Positions 43,897-52,427 of a stretch of DNA of 64,000 nucleotides are shown piece after piece (position 1 is the stretch's first letter; every line of letters begins with the position of its first letter). The notes beneath the pieces were generated by a model. It saw only the letters and a list, made by a program, of their open reading frames with translations, made no database searches and was not told where the DNA came from. A program made the translations under genes and the position numbers. Origin of the DNA: VBAU01 sp036005185. GTDB taxonomy: Bacteria; Bacteroidota; Bacteroidia; Chitinophagales; Chitinophagaceae. Location of the stretch: contig DASYQS010000028.1 in NCBI GenBank assembly GCA_036005185.1, forward strand, positions 248,001-312,000, written 5' to 3'.

Positions 43897-44449
43897 CCAA
43901 TTCCGTTGGGTTTACAAAAATGCAAAAAAACTTCCGCTTTTAAATGTTTAATAGTCAGAGTTTACTACAGATGGTGGAAGCTTATTCTGAAAATAATATT
44001 CTGATTTCGAAAAAAGCTGTTCGCAAATAACCACAAAAACGCTTAACAAAAAATTTTAAAGGATAAAATTTTTCAGATTATTCTTTTTTTAATTTTTGAT
44101 TATCGTAAAGTTACTCAGTGGCAAGCATTTCAGAAGGATTAATCATGAAAATACCAGTAAATTCAACTGTTTGCGGGGAAGAGTTTTTTAAAAGCCTTGC
44201 TGGTTTTGGTTTTTGGGGTGCCAGTATTTCAGAATTATTTTTTTACAAATACCCTACGAATTTTCCAAAACTTTTTTTGACAAAAAATGTTGAAAAAAAA
44301 GCAAAAGCAATGTGAATAGGCATTTCAATTGCTTATCCACATTGTGTTAATATTTGTGAGTTTGAAATGAGTAATGATAAAAATACTTTCGTTAACACCT
44401 CTCGCCAGAGAGATACCAAAACCAGAACCCAACTAAATTCTTTTTCATT
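43897..44449. other. large intergenic region before nrdJ
   Basis: A 553-bp AT-rich spacer between the divergent GGGP-synthase gene and nrdJ. It contains a perfect AT-only inverted repeat (44049-44058 with 44064-44073), a DnaA-box pair at 44311-44341 and a small hairpin (44399-44412). No cobalamin riboswitch core was recognised. A 65-codon GTG-initiated frame at 44118-44315 is probably not a gene. Confidence 0.6.
44311..44341. promoter_or_regulatory. inverted pair of DnaA boxes
   Basis: TTATCCACA (44333-44341) is a perfect DnaA box. TGTGAATAG (44311-44319) is an inverted box with one mismatch, 13 bp away. The pair lies 109 bp before nrdJ and suggests DnaA-linked control of dNTP synthesis or an origin-like element. 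Confidence 0.45.
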
Positions 44450-47400
44450 ATGGCAAATACAAAACAGGCTTCCCGCCAAGCGGGATTGCAATTTCGTCGT
44501 CGCTTTACAAAAGATGATGTAAATGTCTTCGACCAGTTTGAATATGATTATAGAACCAGTGTGATCCGCAATCCCAATGGTGAAGTGGTTTTTGAAATGA
44601 GTAATGTAGAAGTGCCCAAACAATGGAGCCAGATCGCTACTGATATTCTTGCCCAAAAATATTTTCGCAAGGCTGGAGTGCCACAGGCTGATGGCAGTTT
44701 GGGTCGTGAAACGAGTGCCAAACAAGTAGCTCATCGACTTGCCAATTGCTGGAGAGTATGGGGTGAGCGTTATGATTATTTTGCTTCGGAAAAAGATGCC
44801 CAAATTTTTTACGAAGAATTGGTGTACTCAATCCTGAATCAGATGTGTGTGCCCAATTCGCCACAATGGTTTAATACAGGCTTGTATGAAAGCTATGGCA
44901 TAAAAGGAAAACCCCAAGGCCATTATTATGTAGATCCTGCCGATGAGCAATTAAAAAAATCTACTTCTGCTTACGAAAGGCCTCAACCGCATGCTTGCTT
45001 TATTTTAAGTGTGGATGATGATTTGGTGAATGATGGAGGCATTATGGATCTCTGGGTTCGCGAAGCCCGCATTTTTAAATATGGTTCTGGAGTTGGAACA
45101 AATTTCTCTAACCTTCGTGGTGAAGGTGAAAAACTAAGCGGCGGTGGTACATCAAGCGGATTGATGAGCTTTTTAAAAATTGGCGATCGTGCAGCAGGCG
45201 CTATTAAAAGTGGTGGTACTACAAGGCGTGCTGCAAAAATGGTTTGCCTCGACCTCGATCATCCTGAAATAGTAGATTTCGTTAATTGGAAAGTAGAAGA
45301 AGAAAAAAAAGTAGCCGCGCTGATCGCTGCAGGGTATGCTAGCGATTATGAAGGTGAAGCATACAAAACAGTATCGGGACAGAATTCAAACAATTCGGTT
45401 CGTATTCCTAATTCATTTTTCGAAAAATTACAAAATGGAGAAGATTGGGAGCTGAAAGGAAGAATGGATGGCAGAGTAATGAAAAAAGTTCCGTCCAGAG
45501 AATTATGGAATCAAATTTCTTACGCTGCGTGGCGCTGTGCCGACCCCGGAACACAGTATAACAGTACCATCAATGAATGGCATACCTGTCCTGCCGGTGG
45601 AGAGATCAGAGCTTCAAATCCATGCAGTGAATACATGTTTCTGGATAATACCGCTTGTAACCTTGCTTCAGCCAACCTGATGAAATTTTATGATGCAGAG
45701 AAAAATATTTTTGATGTTGAAGGGTATGAATATAATTGCCGCTTGTGGACGGTGGTGCTAGAAGTATCTGTATTGATGGCACAGTTTCCATCAAAACAAG
45801 TTGCTCAATTAAGTTATGAATACAGAACGCTTGGTCTAGGATACGCAAATCTCGGCACTTTGTTGATGGTAAGCGGCATTCCTTATGACAGTGAGGAAGC
45901 TAGAGCGATTGCCGGAGCCCTCACTGCGATCATGACGGGTATCTCTTACAAAACCTCTGCAGAGATGGCTGGTGTTTTGGGTGCTTTTCCTCGCTATGAG
46001 GAGAATAAAGAAAACATGCTTCGTGTAATGCGTAATCATAGGCTCGCGGCGTATGATGCAGATGAATATGAAGGTCTATATATTAAACCACAAGGTATCA
46101 AGGCAAAATATTGTCCTGACTATTTATTAAAAGCTGCTTGCAAAGCTTGGGATGATGCAGTAGAATTAGGAGAAAAATTTGGCTACAAAAATGCACAGTC
46201 AACCGTGATTGCCCCTACGGGAACGATTGGCCTGGTGATGGATTGTGATACAACCGGGGTTGAACCTGATTTTGCTTTGGTGAAATTTAAAAAATTGAGT
46301 GGCGGAGGTTATTTCAAAATTATCAATCAATCAGTGCCTGTAGCGTTAAAAAATTTAGGGTACAGTGAAAAAGAGATCGACGCAATTATTAAATATGCTG
46401 TTGGGGCTGCTAGTTTTTCGGGTGCTCCTTATATCAATCATCAAACACTAAGTGAGAAAGGATTTATTGCTGAAGAAATAAAAAAGCTGGATGCCGCTGT
46501 TTCATCAGCATTTGACATTGCCTTTGTATTCAATAAATATACTTTGGGTGAAGAATGCCTGCAACGTCTGGGCTTTACTCCCGAACAGTATAATAATTTT
46601 GAATGGAGCCTGTTAGAAGCTCTTGGATTTAGCGAAGATGAAATTGAAGCTGCTAATGATTATGTATGCGGCACGATGGTGCTGGAAGGAGCCCCTTTTT
46701 TGAAACAAGAACACTTGCCCGTTTTTGACTGTGCCAACAAATGCGGAAAAAAAGGCCAACGCTACATTCATGCGCATGGCCATATTCGCATGATGGCTGC
46801 CGCTCAACCTTTTATCAGCGGAGCCATTTCTAAAACTATTAATCTGCCCAATGAGGCGACTGTAGATGAAATTGCAGATGCTTATATGCTAAGCTGGCAA
46901 TTGGGTTTGAAAGCCTGTGCCTTATATCGCGATGGCTCTAAATTATCACAACCTTTAAGTAATAAGAGTGATAAGAAAAAGAAGTCAGGAGACAGAATTC
47001 AGAATTCAGAAGTCGAACCAGCAAATAATAATTTAAAACCGGTAATCAGTAACCAGCAACAAGAATCGCATATTGTTGACATGGGAAAATTAACCATTGA
47101 TGAATTGCTTGAAGAGGTGCAGAAAAGAGTGCAGTCGTCACCAGACACAAAATTAAAACGTAAGCTGGCAAGTATTGTCGAACGTCGTTCTTTACCGGCT
47201 AAGCGCCGTGGCTTTACGCAAAAAGCCAAAATTAATGGACAGGCCATCTTCCTGCGTACAGGCGAATATAGCGATGGCACATTGGGAGAGATCTTCATTG
47301 ACATGGCAAAAGAAGGTGCCACCATGCGAAGCATGCTGAACTGTTTTGCCATCGCTATTTCTATTGGTTTGCAGTACGGCGTACCGTTGGAAGAGTTTGT

Positions 47401-47848
47401 TGACAAATTTGCGTTTACCCGATTTGAGCCTGCCGGTTTTGTGGAGCATCCAAATATAAAATCAACCACCTCCATTGTTGATTTTATATTTAGGGTATTA
47501 GGGTATGAATATCTTGGTCGTACAGACCTGGTGCATGTGTTGGATAAGCCTGAAGTGTTGAATACAGGTACTGATGATTGGGACGATGTTCCCTCGGGCT
47601 TGGAATATGCTAAGGCGCCTGAATTGTCCAGTGTAAGGATAGTAAGCGCATCTGCCAATGGCTCACAACCTGTAAAAGCACAGAAACTAAATACAGTAAA
47701 GGCTGAAGCAGGACTGGATGCGGTAAATGCGGCAGCCAAATCGATGCAAAGCGATGCTCCGGCTTGTAATGTTTGTGGCCACATCACTGTGCGTAGTGGC
47801 ACTTGTTATAAATGTTTGAATTGTGGTAATAGTATGGGTTGCAGTTAG
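44450..47848 (+). CDS. nrdJ: B12-dependent ribonucleotide reductase, class II
   Basis: Reduces ribonucleotides to deoxyribonucleotides with adenosylcobalamin. The 1132 residues have the catalytic barrel: CxxxP-like VPNSPQWFNTG, the substrate loop GVGTNFSNLRGE, the active-site NPCSEYMFLDNTACNLASANL (split for its key Cys, Asn and Glu) and APTGTIGLVMDCDT. A C-terminal zinc and redox tail has CNVCGHITVRSGTCYKC. Two oddities: residues 6-11 come from a GC-rich palindrome, and a linker near 845-875 comes from a degenerate heptamer array. The start is an ATG, with a strong terminator behind. Confidence 0.95.
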   Translation: MANTKQASRQAGLQFRRRFTKDDVNVFDQFEYDYRTSVIRNPNGEVVFEMSNVEVPKQWSQIATDILAQKYFRKAGVPQADGSLGRETSAKQVAHRLANCWRVWGERYDYFASEKDAQIFYEELVYSILNQMCVPNSPQWFNTGLYESYGIKGKPQGHYYVDPADEQLKKSTSAYERPQPHACFILSVDDDLVNDGGIMDLWVREARIFKYGSGVGTNFSNLRGEGEKLSGGGTSSGLMSFLKIGDRAAGAIKSGGTTRRAAKMVCLDLDHPEIVDFVNWKVEEEKKVAALIAAGYASDYEGEAYKTVSGQNSNNSVRIPNSFFEKLQNGEDWELKGRMDGRVMKKVPSRELWNQISYAAWRCADPGTQYNSTINEWHTCPAGGEIRASNPCSEYMFLDNTACNLASANLMKFYDAEKNIFDVEGYEYNCRLWTVVLEVSVLMAQFPSKQVAQLSYEYRTLGLGYANLGTLLMVSGIPYDSEEARAIAGALTAIMTGISYKTSAEMAGVLGAFPRYEENKENMLRVMRNHRLAAYDADEYEGLYIKPQGIKAKYCPDYLLKAACKAWDDAVELGEKFGYKNAQSTVIAPTGTIGLVMDCDTTGVEPDFALVKFKKLSGGGYFKIINQSVPVALKNLGYSEKEIDAIIKYAVGAASFSGAPYINHQTLSEKGFIAEEIKKLDAAVSSAFDIAFVFNKYTLGEECLQRLGFTPEQYNNFEWSLLEALGFSEDEIEAANDYVCGTMVLEGAPFLKQEHLPVFDCANKCGKKGQRYIHAHGHIRMMAAAQPFISGAISKTINLPNEATVDEIADAYMLSWQLGLKACALYRDGSKLSQPLSNKSDKKKKSGDRIQNSEVEPANNNLKPVISNQQQESHIVDMGKLTIDELLEEVQKRVQSSPDTKLKRKLASIVERRSLPAKRRGFTQKAKINGQAIFLRTGEYSDGTLGEIFIDMAKEGATMRSMLNCFAIAISIGLQYGVPLEEFVDKFAFTRFEPAGFVEHPNIKSTTSIVDFIFRVLGYEYLGRTDLVHVLDKPEVLNTGTDDWDDVPSGLEYAKAPELSSVRIVSASANGSQPVKAQKLNTVKAEAGLDAVNAAAKSMQSDAPACNVCGHITVRSGTCYKCLNCGNSMGCS
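44471..44485. repeat. GC-rich palindrome inside nrdJ
   Basis: TCCCGC, CAA, GCGGGA forms a perfect 6-bp stem with a 3-nt loop inside codons 8-12 of nrdJ. It is much richer in GC than the flanks and looks like a small inserted repeat that kept the frame. Confidence 0.6.
46983..47068. repeat. heptamer arrays inside the nrdJ coding region
   Basis: Five heptamers around ATTCAGA (46983-47017) and four of form AGnAACn (47041-47068, for example AGTAACC) encode a low-complexity linker between the catalytic part of NrdJ and its C-terminal domain. The second array closely resembles that before the HD gene (6561-6588). Confidence 0.65.
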
Positions 47849-47921
47849 ATTCTCTCTTCAAAAAAGAAGAGCTTGAAATTGAATGGTGAAAAACCACATA
47901 AAGAAAGTACCCATTAAAAGC

Positions 47922-47950
47922 ATCCCGACGGAAGCGTCGGGATTTTTTTT
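47922..47950 (+). terminator. Rho-independent terminator of nrdJ
   Basis: ATCCCGACG and CGTCGGGAT form a perfect 9-bp stem closed by a GAAG tetraloop, followed by eight Ts. It lies 74 bp past the nrdJ stop. Confidence 0.95.
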
Positions 47951-48011
47951 GGATTCAATCATGCCGTTATCATAATTATCCCAAATTTGTATTTCTAATG
48001 TCTGATGCAAT

Positions 48012-49589
48012 ATGCTGATCCTTCTGAAACGTTTTGCTTGCTATATCATATTGATGCATGGCTTTTTTTCTGCTACATCACAAAATTCTTCAAAGGGAGA
48101 AATCATTTATCATGTTTTTCAGCGAAGCTTTTATGATAGTAACGGCGATCTTCATGGCGACCTGAACGGTCTTCGTCAAAAACTCGATTATTTGCAGGAA
48201 TTGGGGATTACATCTATTCTGCTACTTCCTTTATATGAGTCAGTTTATTATCATAATTATTTCGCAGTGGACTTTAAGAAGATCGATCCGGAGTTTGGGA
48301 CCATGGAAGATTATATAAACCTGGTAAAAGAAGTGCATCGCCGCGGCATGAAAATTTATATGGATATGGAAACGCAGTATGTAACGGAAGATCAGCTATG
48401 GTGGAAGGAGTCTTATGGAAATCCAAAATCAAAATACAGTGATTACATTTTATACAATGATTCGGCAAATACAAAACCGGAAAGCATCATTTTTAATCTA
48501 ACTAAGCTGCCGGGATATAACGGAACAAAAAAAAGAGTAGGGACAGCCAATCTGTATAGCAAAGATCTGCAGGAATATAATTTCCAACTTTTCAGATATT
48601 TTGTTGATCCCAACAACGATGGAAAATTTGATGATGGTGTTGATGGATTTCGTTTGGACCACATGATGGATGATCTTGATTTCAAGGGAAGGTTAACCAA
48701 TCTTTTTGCAATATTCTGGAGGCCGCTATTAGCTAAACTCAAACAGATAAATCCTAAGCTTTCAATTGTAGCAGAACAGGCGGTGTGGGCCTCATTTGGC
48801 TTCGAGTATTTCGAGAAGGGAAATGTTGACCGTGTTTTTGCTTTTCGCTTGCAAGAAGCCATCGTTTCGTTTGATAAGAATAAAATTGCTTCTGCGGCTG
48901 ATACTGTTTTAACGATGACACCTAGGAACAAACAGCAAGTGGTTTTTATCGAGAACCATGATATGCAGCGCTTTGCTTCTGCTGTAAATAGAGATCTGAA
49001 TAAAGAAAAAATTGGTGCAGCACTGAATTTGCTGATTGGTGGCATTCCTTCTATTTATTATGGCCAGGAATTAGGCATGTTTGGAAAAGGAGGCTTTGGG
49101 AAATTTGGAATGACTGACGCGAATGACATACCTCTGAGAGAAGCATTCGAGTGGTATAGATCAGATGATGGTAAAGGAATGGCTTTATGGTATAAAAACA
49201 CAGGCCCCTGGTGGGATAGCTCAAACCTGAAAGCAAATGATGGAGTTTCATTAGAAGAAGAAAAAAAAGATCCGAACTCTTTGTTCAATTTTTATAAAAA
49301 TATTACCCGTTTGCGGCAAGTGAATCCGGCCCTGGCAAACGGAAGTTACTTGGCATTGCCAAATAATAATGACAAGGTTTACTCTTTTCTTCGTAAAGAA
49401 AAAAATGCTGTATGTGTAGTGATCAACCTTTCAAATCAACAACAGCAAACAACTATTGATCTTTCGCTAGGTAATCAACCAATAAAAAGCATTGTTCAAT
49501 TATGGGGAAAAGAAAAAGGCAAACTATTATTGGCAAATTTATCGGTCAGTTTGCCTGCATACAGTATCAATATTTGGGAAGTAAAATGA
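48012..49589 (+). CDS. GH13 alpha-amylase-family enzyme
   Basis: A secreted glycoside hydrolase family 13 protein of 525 residues. The N-terminus is a signal peptide (about 1-25). The barrel begins IIYHVFQRSFYDSNGDLHGD. The catalytic nucleophile is in DGFRLDHMM, the acid/base Glu in LSIVAEQAVW, and the third Asp in FIENHDMQR. The C-terminal beta domain ends SLPAYSINIWEVK. It probably degrades alpha-glucans or trehalose-like sugars; specificity is open. It stands alone after the nrdJ terminator. Confidence 0.92.
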   Translation: MLILLKRFACYIILMHGFFSATSQNSSKGEIIYHVFQRSFYDSNGDLHGDLNGLRQKLDYLQELGITSILLLPLYESVYYHNYFAVDFKKIDPEFGTMEDYINLVKEVHRRGMKIYMDMETQYVTEDQLWWKESYGNPKSKYSDYILYNDSANTKPESIIFNLTKLPGYNGTKKRVGTANLYSKDLQEYNFQLFRYFVDPNNDGKFDDGVDGFRLDHMMDDLDFKGRLTNLFAIFWRPLLAKLKQINPKLSIVAEQAVWASFGFEYFEKGNVDRVFAFRLQEAIVSFDKNKIASAADTVLTMTPRNKQQVVFIENHDMQRFASAVNRDLNKEKIGAALNLLIGGIPSIYYGQELGMFGKGGFGKFGMTDANDIPLREAFEWYRSDDGKGMALWYKNTGPWWDSSNLKANDGVSLEEEKKDPNSLFNFYKNITRLRQVNPALANGSYLALPNNNDKVYSFLRKEKNAVCVVINLSNQQQQTTIDLSLGNQPIKSIVQLWGKEKGKLLLANLSVSLPAYSINIWEVK

Positions 49590-49643
49590 AATTGAAGTGG
49601 TTCTTAAAATCTGTCGCTAACTGTTTTGATAAAAAGTTTTTAA

Positions 49644-50408
49644 ATGATTGAAAACATATTCAGTGGACAGGCGGCTATTATTACGGGGGCAGGACAAGGG
49701 ATAGGATTTGAGATTGCAAGCCAACTATGCCTGCAAGGCGCTAAGATCGTATTGAATGATATTGATAAAAACCTTGCTATGCAAGCGGCTAAAAAAATTG
49801 AAAAGGCAAATGGGCAATGTATTGTAATGGCCGGCGACGCGGCGGATGTTTCTTTTATTTATACAATGGTAGGAGAAGCAGTAAAAGAATTTGGCAGCCT
49901 TACGATAGCAATTGCTAATGCTGGCATTACTCTGTTTGGAGATTTTTTTGAATATACACCCCAAGCCTTGGAAAAGCTTATGCGTTTAAATCTTGGTGGT
50001 AGTTTTTTTCTGGCGCAGGCTGCGGCCGTTCAAATGAAGAAACAAAAAGAGGGAGGCACGATTTTACTAATGTCTTCAGTAACTGGTCATCAGGCACACA
50101 AAAATCTAGCTGCTTATGGTATGACAAAAGCAGGAATTGAAATGCTTGCAAAAACATTGGTAATTGACCTATCACCTTTTAATATTTCAATTAATGCAGT
50201 TGCTCCAGGCGCCACAATTACTGAACGAACAATAGGAGATACTGAATATATAAAAATGTGGTCGCAAATTACGCCAATGGGCCGCCCCGCTACATCCAGC
50301 GACATTGCTAATGCGGCATTGTTCCTTATATCACCGCTATCACGGCATATTACAGGACAAACGATTGTTGTTGATGGAGGCTGGACATCCGTAAGTCCTC
50401 AGCCATAG
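49644..50408 (+). CDS. short-chain dehydrogenase/reductase
   Basis: A classical SDR of 254 residues with NAD(P)-binding TGAGQGIGFEIA (about 15-26), the structural NAG (IAIANAGITLFG) and a catalytic triad of Ser in MSSVTGH and Tyr/Lys in AAYGMTKAG. The C-terminus ITGQTIVVDGGWTS is typical of the FabG-like group. It acts on a cytoplasmic alcohol or ketone; substrate unknown. It follows the amylase gene by 54 bp in the same direction. Confidence 0.92.
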   Translation: MIENIFSGQAAIITGAGQGIGFEIASQLCLQGAKIVLNDIDKNLAMQAAKKIEKANGQCIVMAGDAADVSFIYTMVGEAVKEFGSLTIAIANAGITLFGDFFEYTPQALEKLMRLNLGGSFFLAQAAAVQMKKQKEGGTILLMSSVTGHQAHKNLAAYGMTKAGIEMLAKTLVIDLSPFNISINAVAPGATITERTIGDTEYIKMWSQITPMGRPATSSDIANAALFLISPLSRHITGQTIVVDGGWTSVSPQP

Positions 50409-50544
50409 CAATTTATAGTTATACAGGGGGATTTCGATTGATTCTTTATAGTAAAGTTTCTAAAGAAATACGCAGATTTTGCTCGTGTTTCTATCCTTGC
50501 TTTTAAAATTGAAAATATTACTTTTAAAACTTAAATTCATAACT

Positions 50545-50667
50545 ATGAAAACAAGAAACCTTCTGTTTATTCTTGCCCTGGTATTTTTTTTAATTGGCTG
50601 CAGTCGTGCAGTTACTCCTTCCCAAGCTGCTAGTGGTAATTATCACCATTGCAGACCGGTAAGATGA
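50545..50667 (+). CDS. tiny lipoprotein, 40 aa
   Basis: A 40-codon gene with a hydrophobic signal and lipobox (FFLIGCS), then only about 20 residues ending ASGNYHHCRPVR. The ATG at 50545 gives a clean lysine/arginine n-region (MKTRN). The short mature part with a conserved-looking Cys suggests a small envelope peptide. Its stop abuts the convergent broken small gene. Function unknown. Confidence 0.6.
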   Translation: MKTRNLLFILALVFFLIGCSRAVTPSQAASGNYHHCRPVR

Positions 50668-50800
50668 TTAATTTGAAAGGGAAAGATTGAACATGTTGTT
50701 TACAACGCCTTCGAGGCAAGGGAAATTTTTCCACTACATAGTCTTTGATGGATTCAATGGCTTTTTTAGCCTGTTCATTCGTTAACGCCCGACCATGCAC
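50668..50800 (-). pseudogene. frameshifted copy of the 48-residue protein
   Basis: On the minus strand ALTNEQAKKAIESIKDYVVEKFP matches the intact neighbour (split here: LTDEQAKKAIETIKN, FVVDKFP). After FP one extra base shifts the frame; skipping it gives LEGVVNNMFNLSLSN and a stop at 50668-50670, matching LEGAVGNLFGNA. The first dozen residues are missing. It is a decayed tandem duplicate. Confidence 0.7.
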
Positions 50801-50838
50801 GACTATGTGAGAATAATGCTGAATAATACAAATATTCT

Positions 50839-50985
50839 TTATGCATTTCCAAACAAATTCCCTACGGCTCCTTCGAGCATAGGGAATTTGTCCACAACAA
50901 AATTTTTAATTGTTTCAATTGCCTTTTTTGCTTGTTCGTCTGTAAGTCCAACTTCTGTTTTTAATTTATCGATTAGCTCTTGCAT
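50839..50985 (-). CDS. small helical protein, 48 aa
   Basis: A 48-residue protein starting MQELIDKLKTEVGLTDEQ and ending LEGAVGNLFGNA. It is predicted to be two amphipathic helices with a VVDKFPML turn. It is too short for most gene callers. A decayed second copy lies 38 bp downstream, showing it was a selected gene that duplicated. It follows clpX on the same strand, separated by a 13-bp stem-loop. No named family is recognised. Confidence 0.7.
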   Translation of the reverse strand: MQELIDKLKTEVGLTDEQAKKAIETIKNFVVDKFPMLEGAVGNLFGNA

Positions 50986-50990
50986 AATAT

Positions 50991-51053
50991 AAGTTTAGAG
51001 GTTTAAAAGTTCAAAAGGTTCCAAAAGTTACAATAACCCCGGAACCTTTTGAA
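50991..51053 (-). terminator. heptamer spacer with 13-bp stem, clpX terminator
   Basis: TTCAAAAGGTTCC (51010-51022) pairs perfectly with 51041-51053 around an 18-nt loop, 21 bp past the clpX stop. The left side (50991-51018) consists of heptamers such as AAGTTTA and GAGGTTT. Confidence 0.65.
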
Positions 51054-51073
51054 TATATATAATTTTGAAATTT

Positions 51074-52312
51074 CTAAGCCACCTTCAGCAGACTTAGTTT
51101 GCTCTTATCAAATTTGCGTCTTGCATAATCGAGGTCCAGCGTAAAATTAGTTTCTTTTGATGATGGCATTTCGAACATTGCATCCGTCAAAATGCCCTCA
51201 CAAATGCTGCGCAGGCCTCTTGCTCCCAGTTTATATTCAACCGCTTTTTCCACCATAAAATTCAACACCTCTTCCTCTATCGATAATTTTATGCCTTCCA
51301 GCTCAAATAGTTTTTTGTATTGTTTCATTAAGGCATTCTTTGGCTCAGTAAGAATTGCGCGGAGAGTAACAGCATCTAAAGGATCTAAATGAGTAACTAC
51401 AGGCAAACGGCCTAATAATTCGGGTATTAATCCAAATGCCTTCAAATCCTGTGCATTTATATATCGCAACAGATTTTTTTTCATCGTCTCCTGCTGCACT
51501 TTGTCAACATTAAAACCTATTGTATTTGTCTGTACACGGCGTGCAATGATTTTATCAATACCATCAAAAGCGCCGCCGCAAATAAAAAGAATATTTTGAG
51601 TGTTGATCTTTATAAGCTTTTGCTCAGGGTGCTTGCGTCCACCCTGTGGCGGAACTAGCACATCAGTGCCTTCAAGTAATTTCAACATGCCCTGCTGTAC
51701 ACCCTCGCCACTTACATCCCTAGTTATCGAAGGATTATCTCCCTTTCGGGCAATTTTGTCAATTTCATCAATATAAACAATACCTCGTTCTGCACTGCTG
51801 ATATCATAATTACAAACCTGCAATAATCTAGTTAAGATACTTTCTACATCCTCGCCCACATAACCGGCTTCTGTAAAAACAGTTGCATCCACAATCGTGA
51901 AAGGAACATTGAGCATGCGAGCAATGCTTTTTGCCAGCAAAGTTTTCCCTGTTCCTGTTTCACCCACCATAATGATGTTGCTTTTTTCAATCTCAACATC
52001 ATTACTATTTTCAGTATTTTTTTGTTGCAAGCGTTTATAGTGATTATACACGGCAACAGCCAGCACTTTCTTGGCTTCTTCCTGGCCTATCACGTATTCG
52101 TCAAGGAACTTTTTTATTTCAACAGGCTTTTTTACAGTGAGTTTGAAAGAAGAGGCAGTTTTTTCATCACGGATCACTAACTCTTGTTCAATAATTTCGC
52201 GGGCATGTTCTACACAATTCTCACAAATATGTCCTTCCTGTCCTGCAATAAGAATTTTAACCTCATCGCGGCTGCGGCCACAAAACGAACAATGTAAAGG
52301 ATTTTTTGCCAT
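51074..52312 (-). CDS. clpX: ClpXP protease ATPase subunit ClpX
   Basis: The AAA+ unfoldase of the ClpXP protease. The 412 residues start with a zinc-binding domain (CSFCGRSRDE and CENC, about 8-40). Walker A is GETGTGKTLLAKS, the pore loop GYVGEDV follows, Walker B is IVYIDEIDKIA, and the second pore loop is GGRKHPEQK. It feeds substrates to ClpP. It is the last of a minus-strand set in order tig, clpP, clpP, clpX. Confidence 0.97.
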   Translation of the reverse strand: MAKNPLHCSFCGRSRDEVKILIAGQEGHICENCVEHAREIIEQELVIRDEKTASSFKLTVKKPVEIKKFLDEYVIGQEEAKKVLAVAVYNHYKRLQQKNTENSNDVEIEKSNIIMVGETGTGKTLLAKSIARMLNVPFTIVDATVFTEAGYVGEDVESILTRLLQVCNYDISSAERGIVYIDEIDKIARKGDNPSITRDVSGEGVQQGMLKLLEGTDVLVPPQGGRKHPEQKLIKINTQNILFICGGAFDGIDKIIARRVQTNTIGFNVDKVQQETMKKNLLRYINAQDLKAFGLIPELLGRLPVVTHLDPLDAVTLRAILTEPKNALMKQYKKLFELEGIKLSIEEEVLNFMVEKAVEYKLGARGLRSICEGILTDAMFEMPSSKETNFTLDLDYARRKFDKSKLSLLKVA

Positions 52313-52427
52313 TCAGTTTAAATATTCAACGGATTATTAACGGGTTACCAAAGGCAAATTTATAAAACCATACTGATAAGAAAGCCATTATTTACCCCAA
52401 ACCGTTAAAAAGCTCGTTAATAGGGCT

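Noticed and set aside
44118..44315. A 65-codon plus frame before nrdJ
   Set aside because: It has a GTG start, atypical composition rich in Phe and Lys, and overlaps AT-rich DNA next to DnaA boxes; no sign of constraint was seen.
43897..44449. Cobalamin riboswitch before the B12-dependent nrdJ
   Set aside because: I looked for the conserved B12-box and peripheral stems and found none; only short hairpins and DnaA-like boxes are visible.
46999..47802. A 267-codon antisense frame within nrdJ
   Set aside because: It lies entirely opposite a well-conserved coding region and has no recognisable domain; the frame is a by-product of nrdJ codon use.
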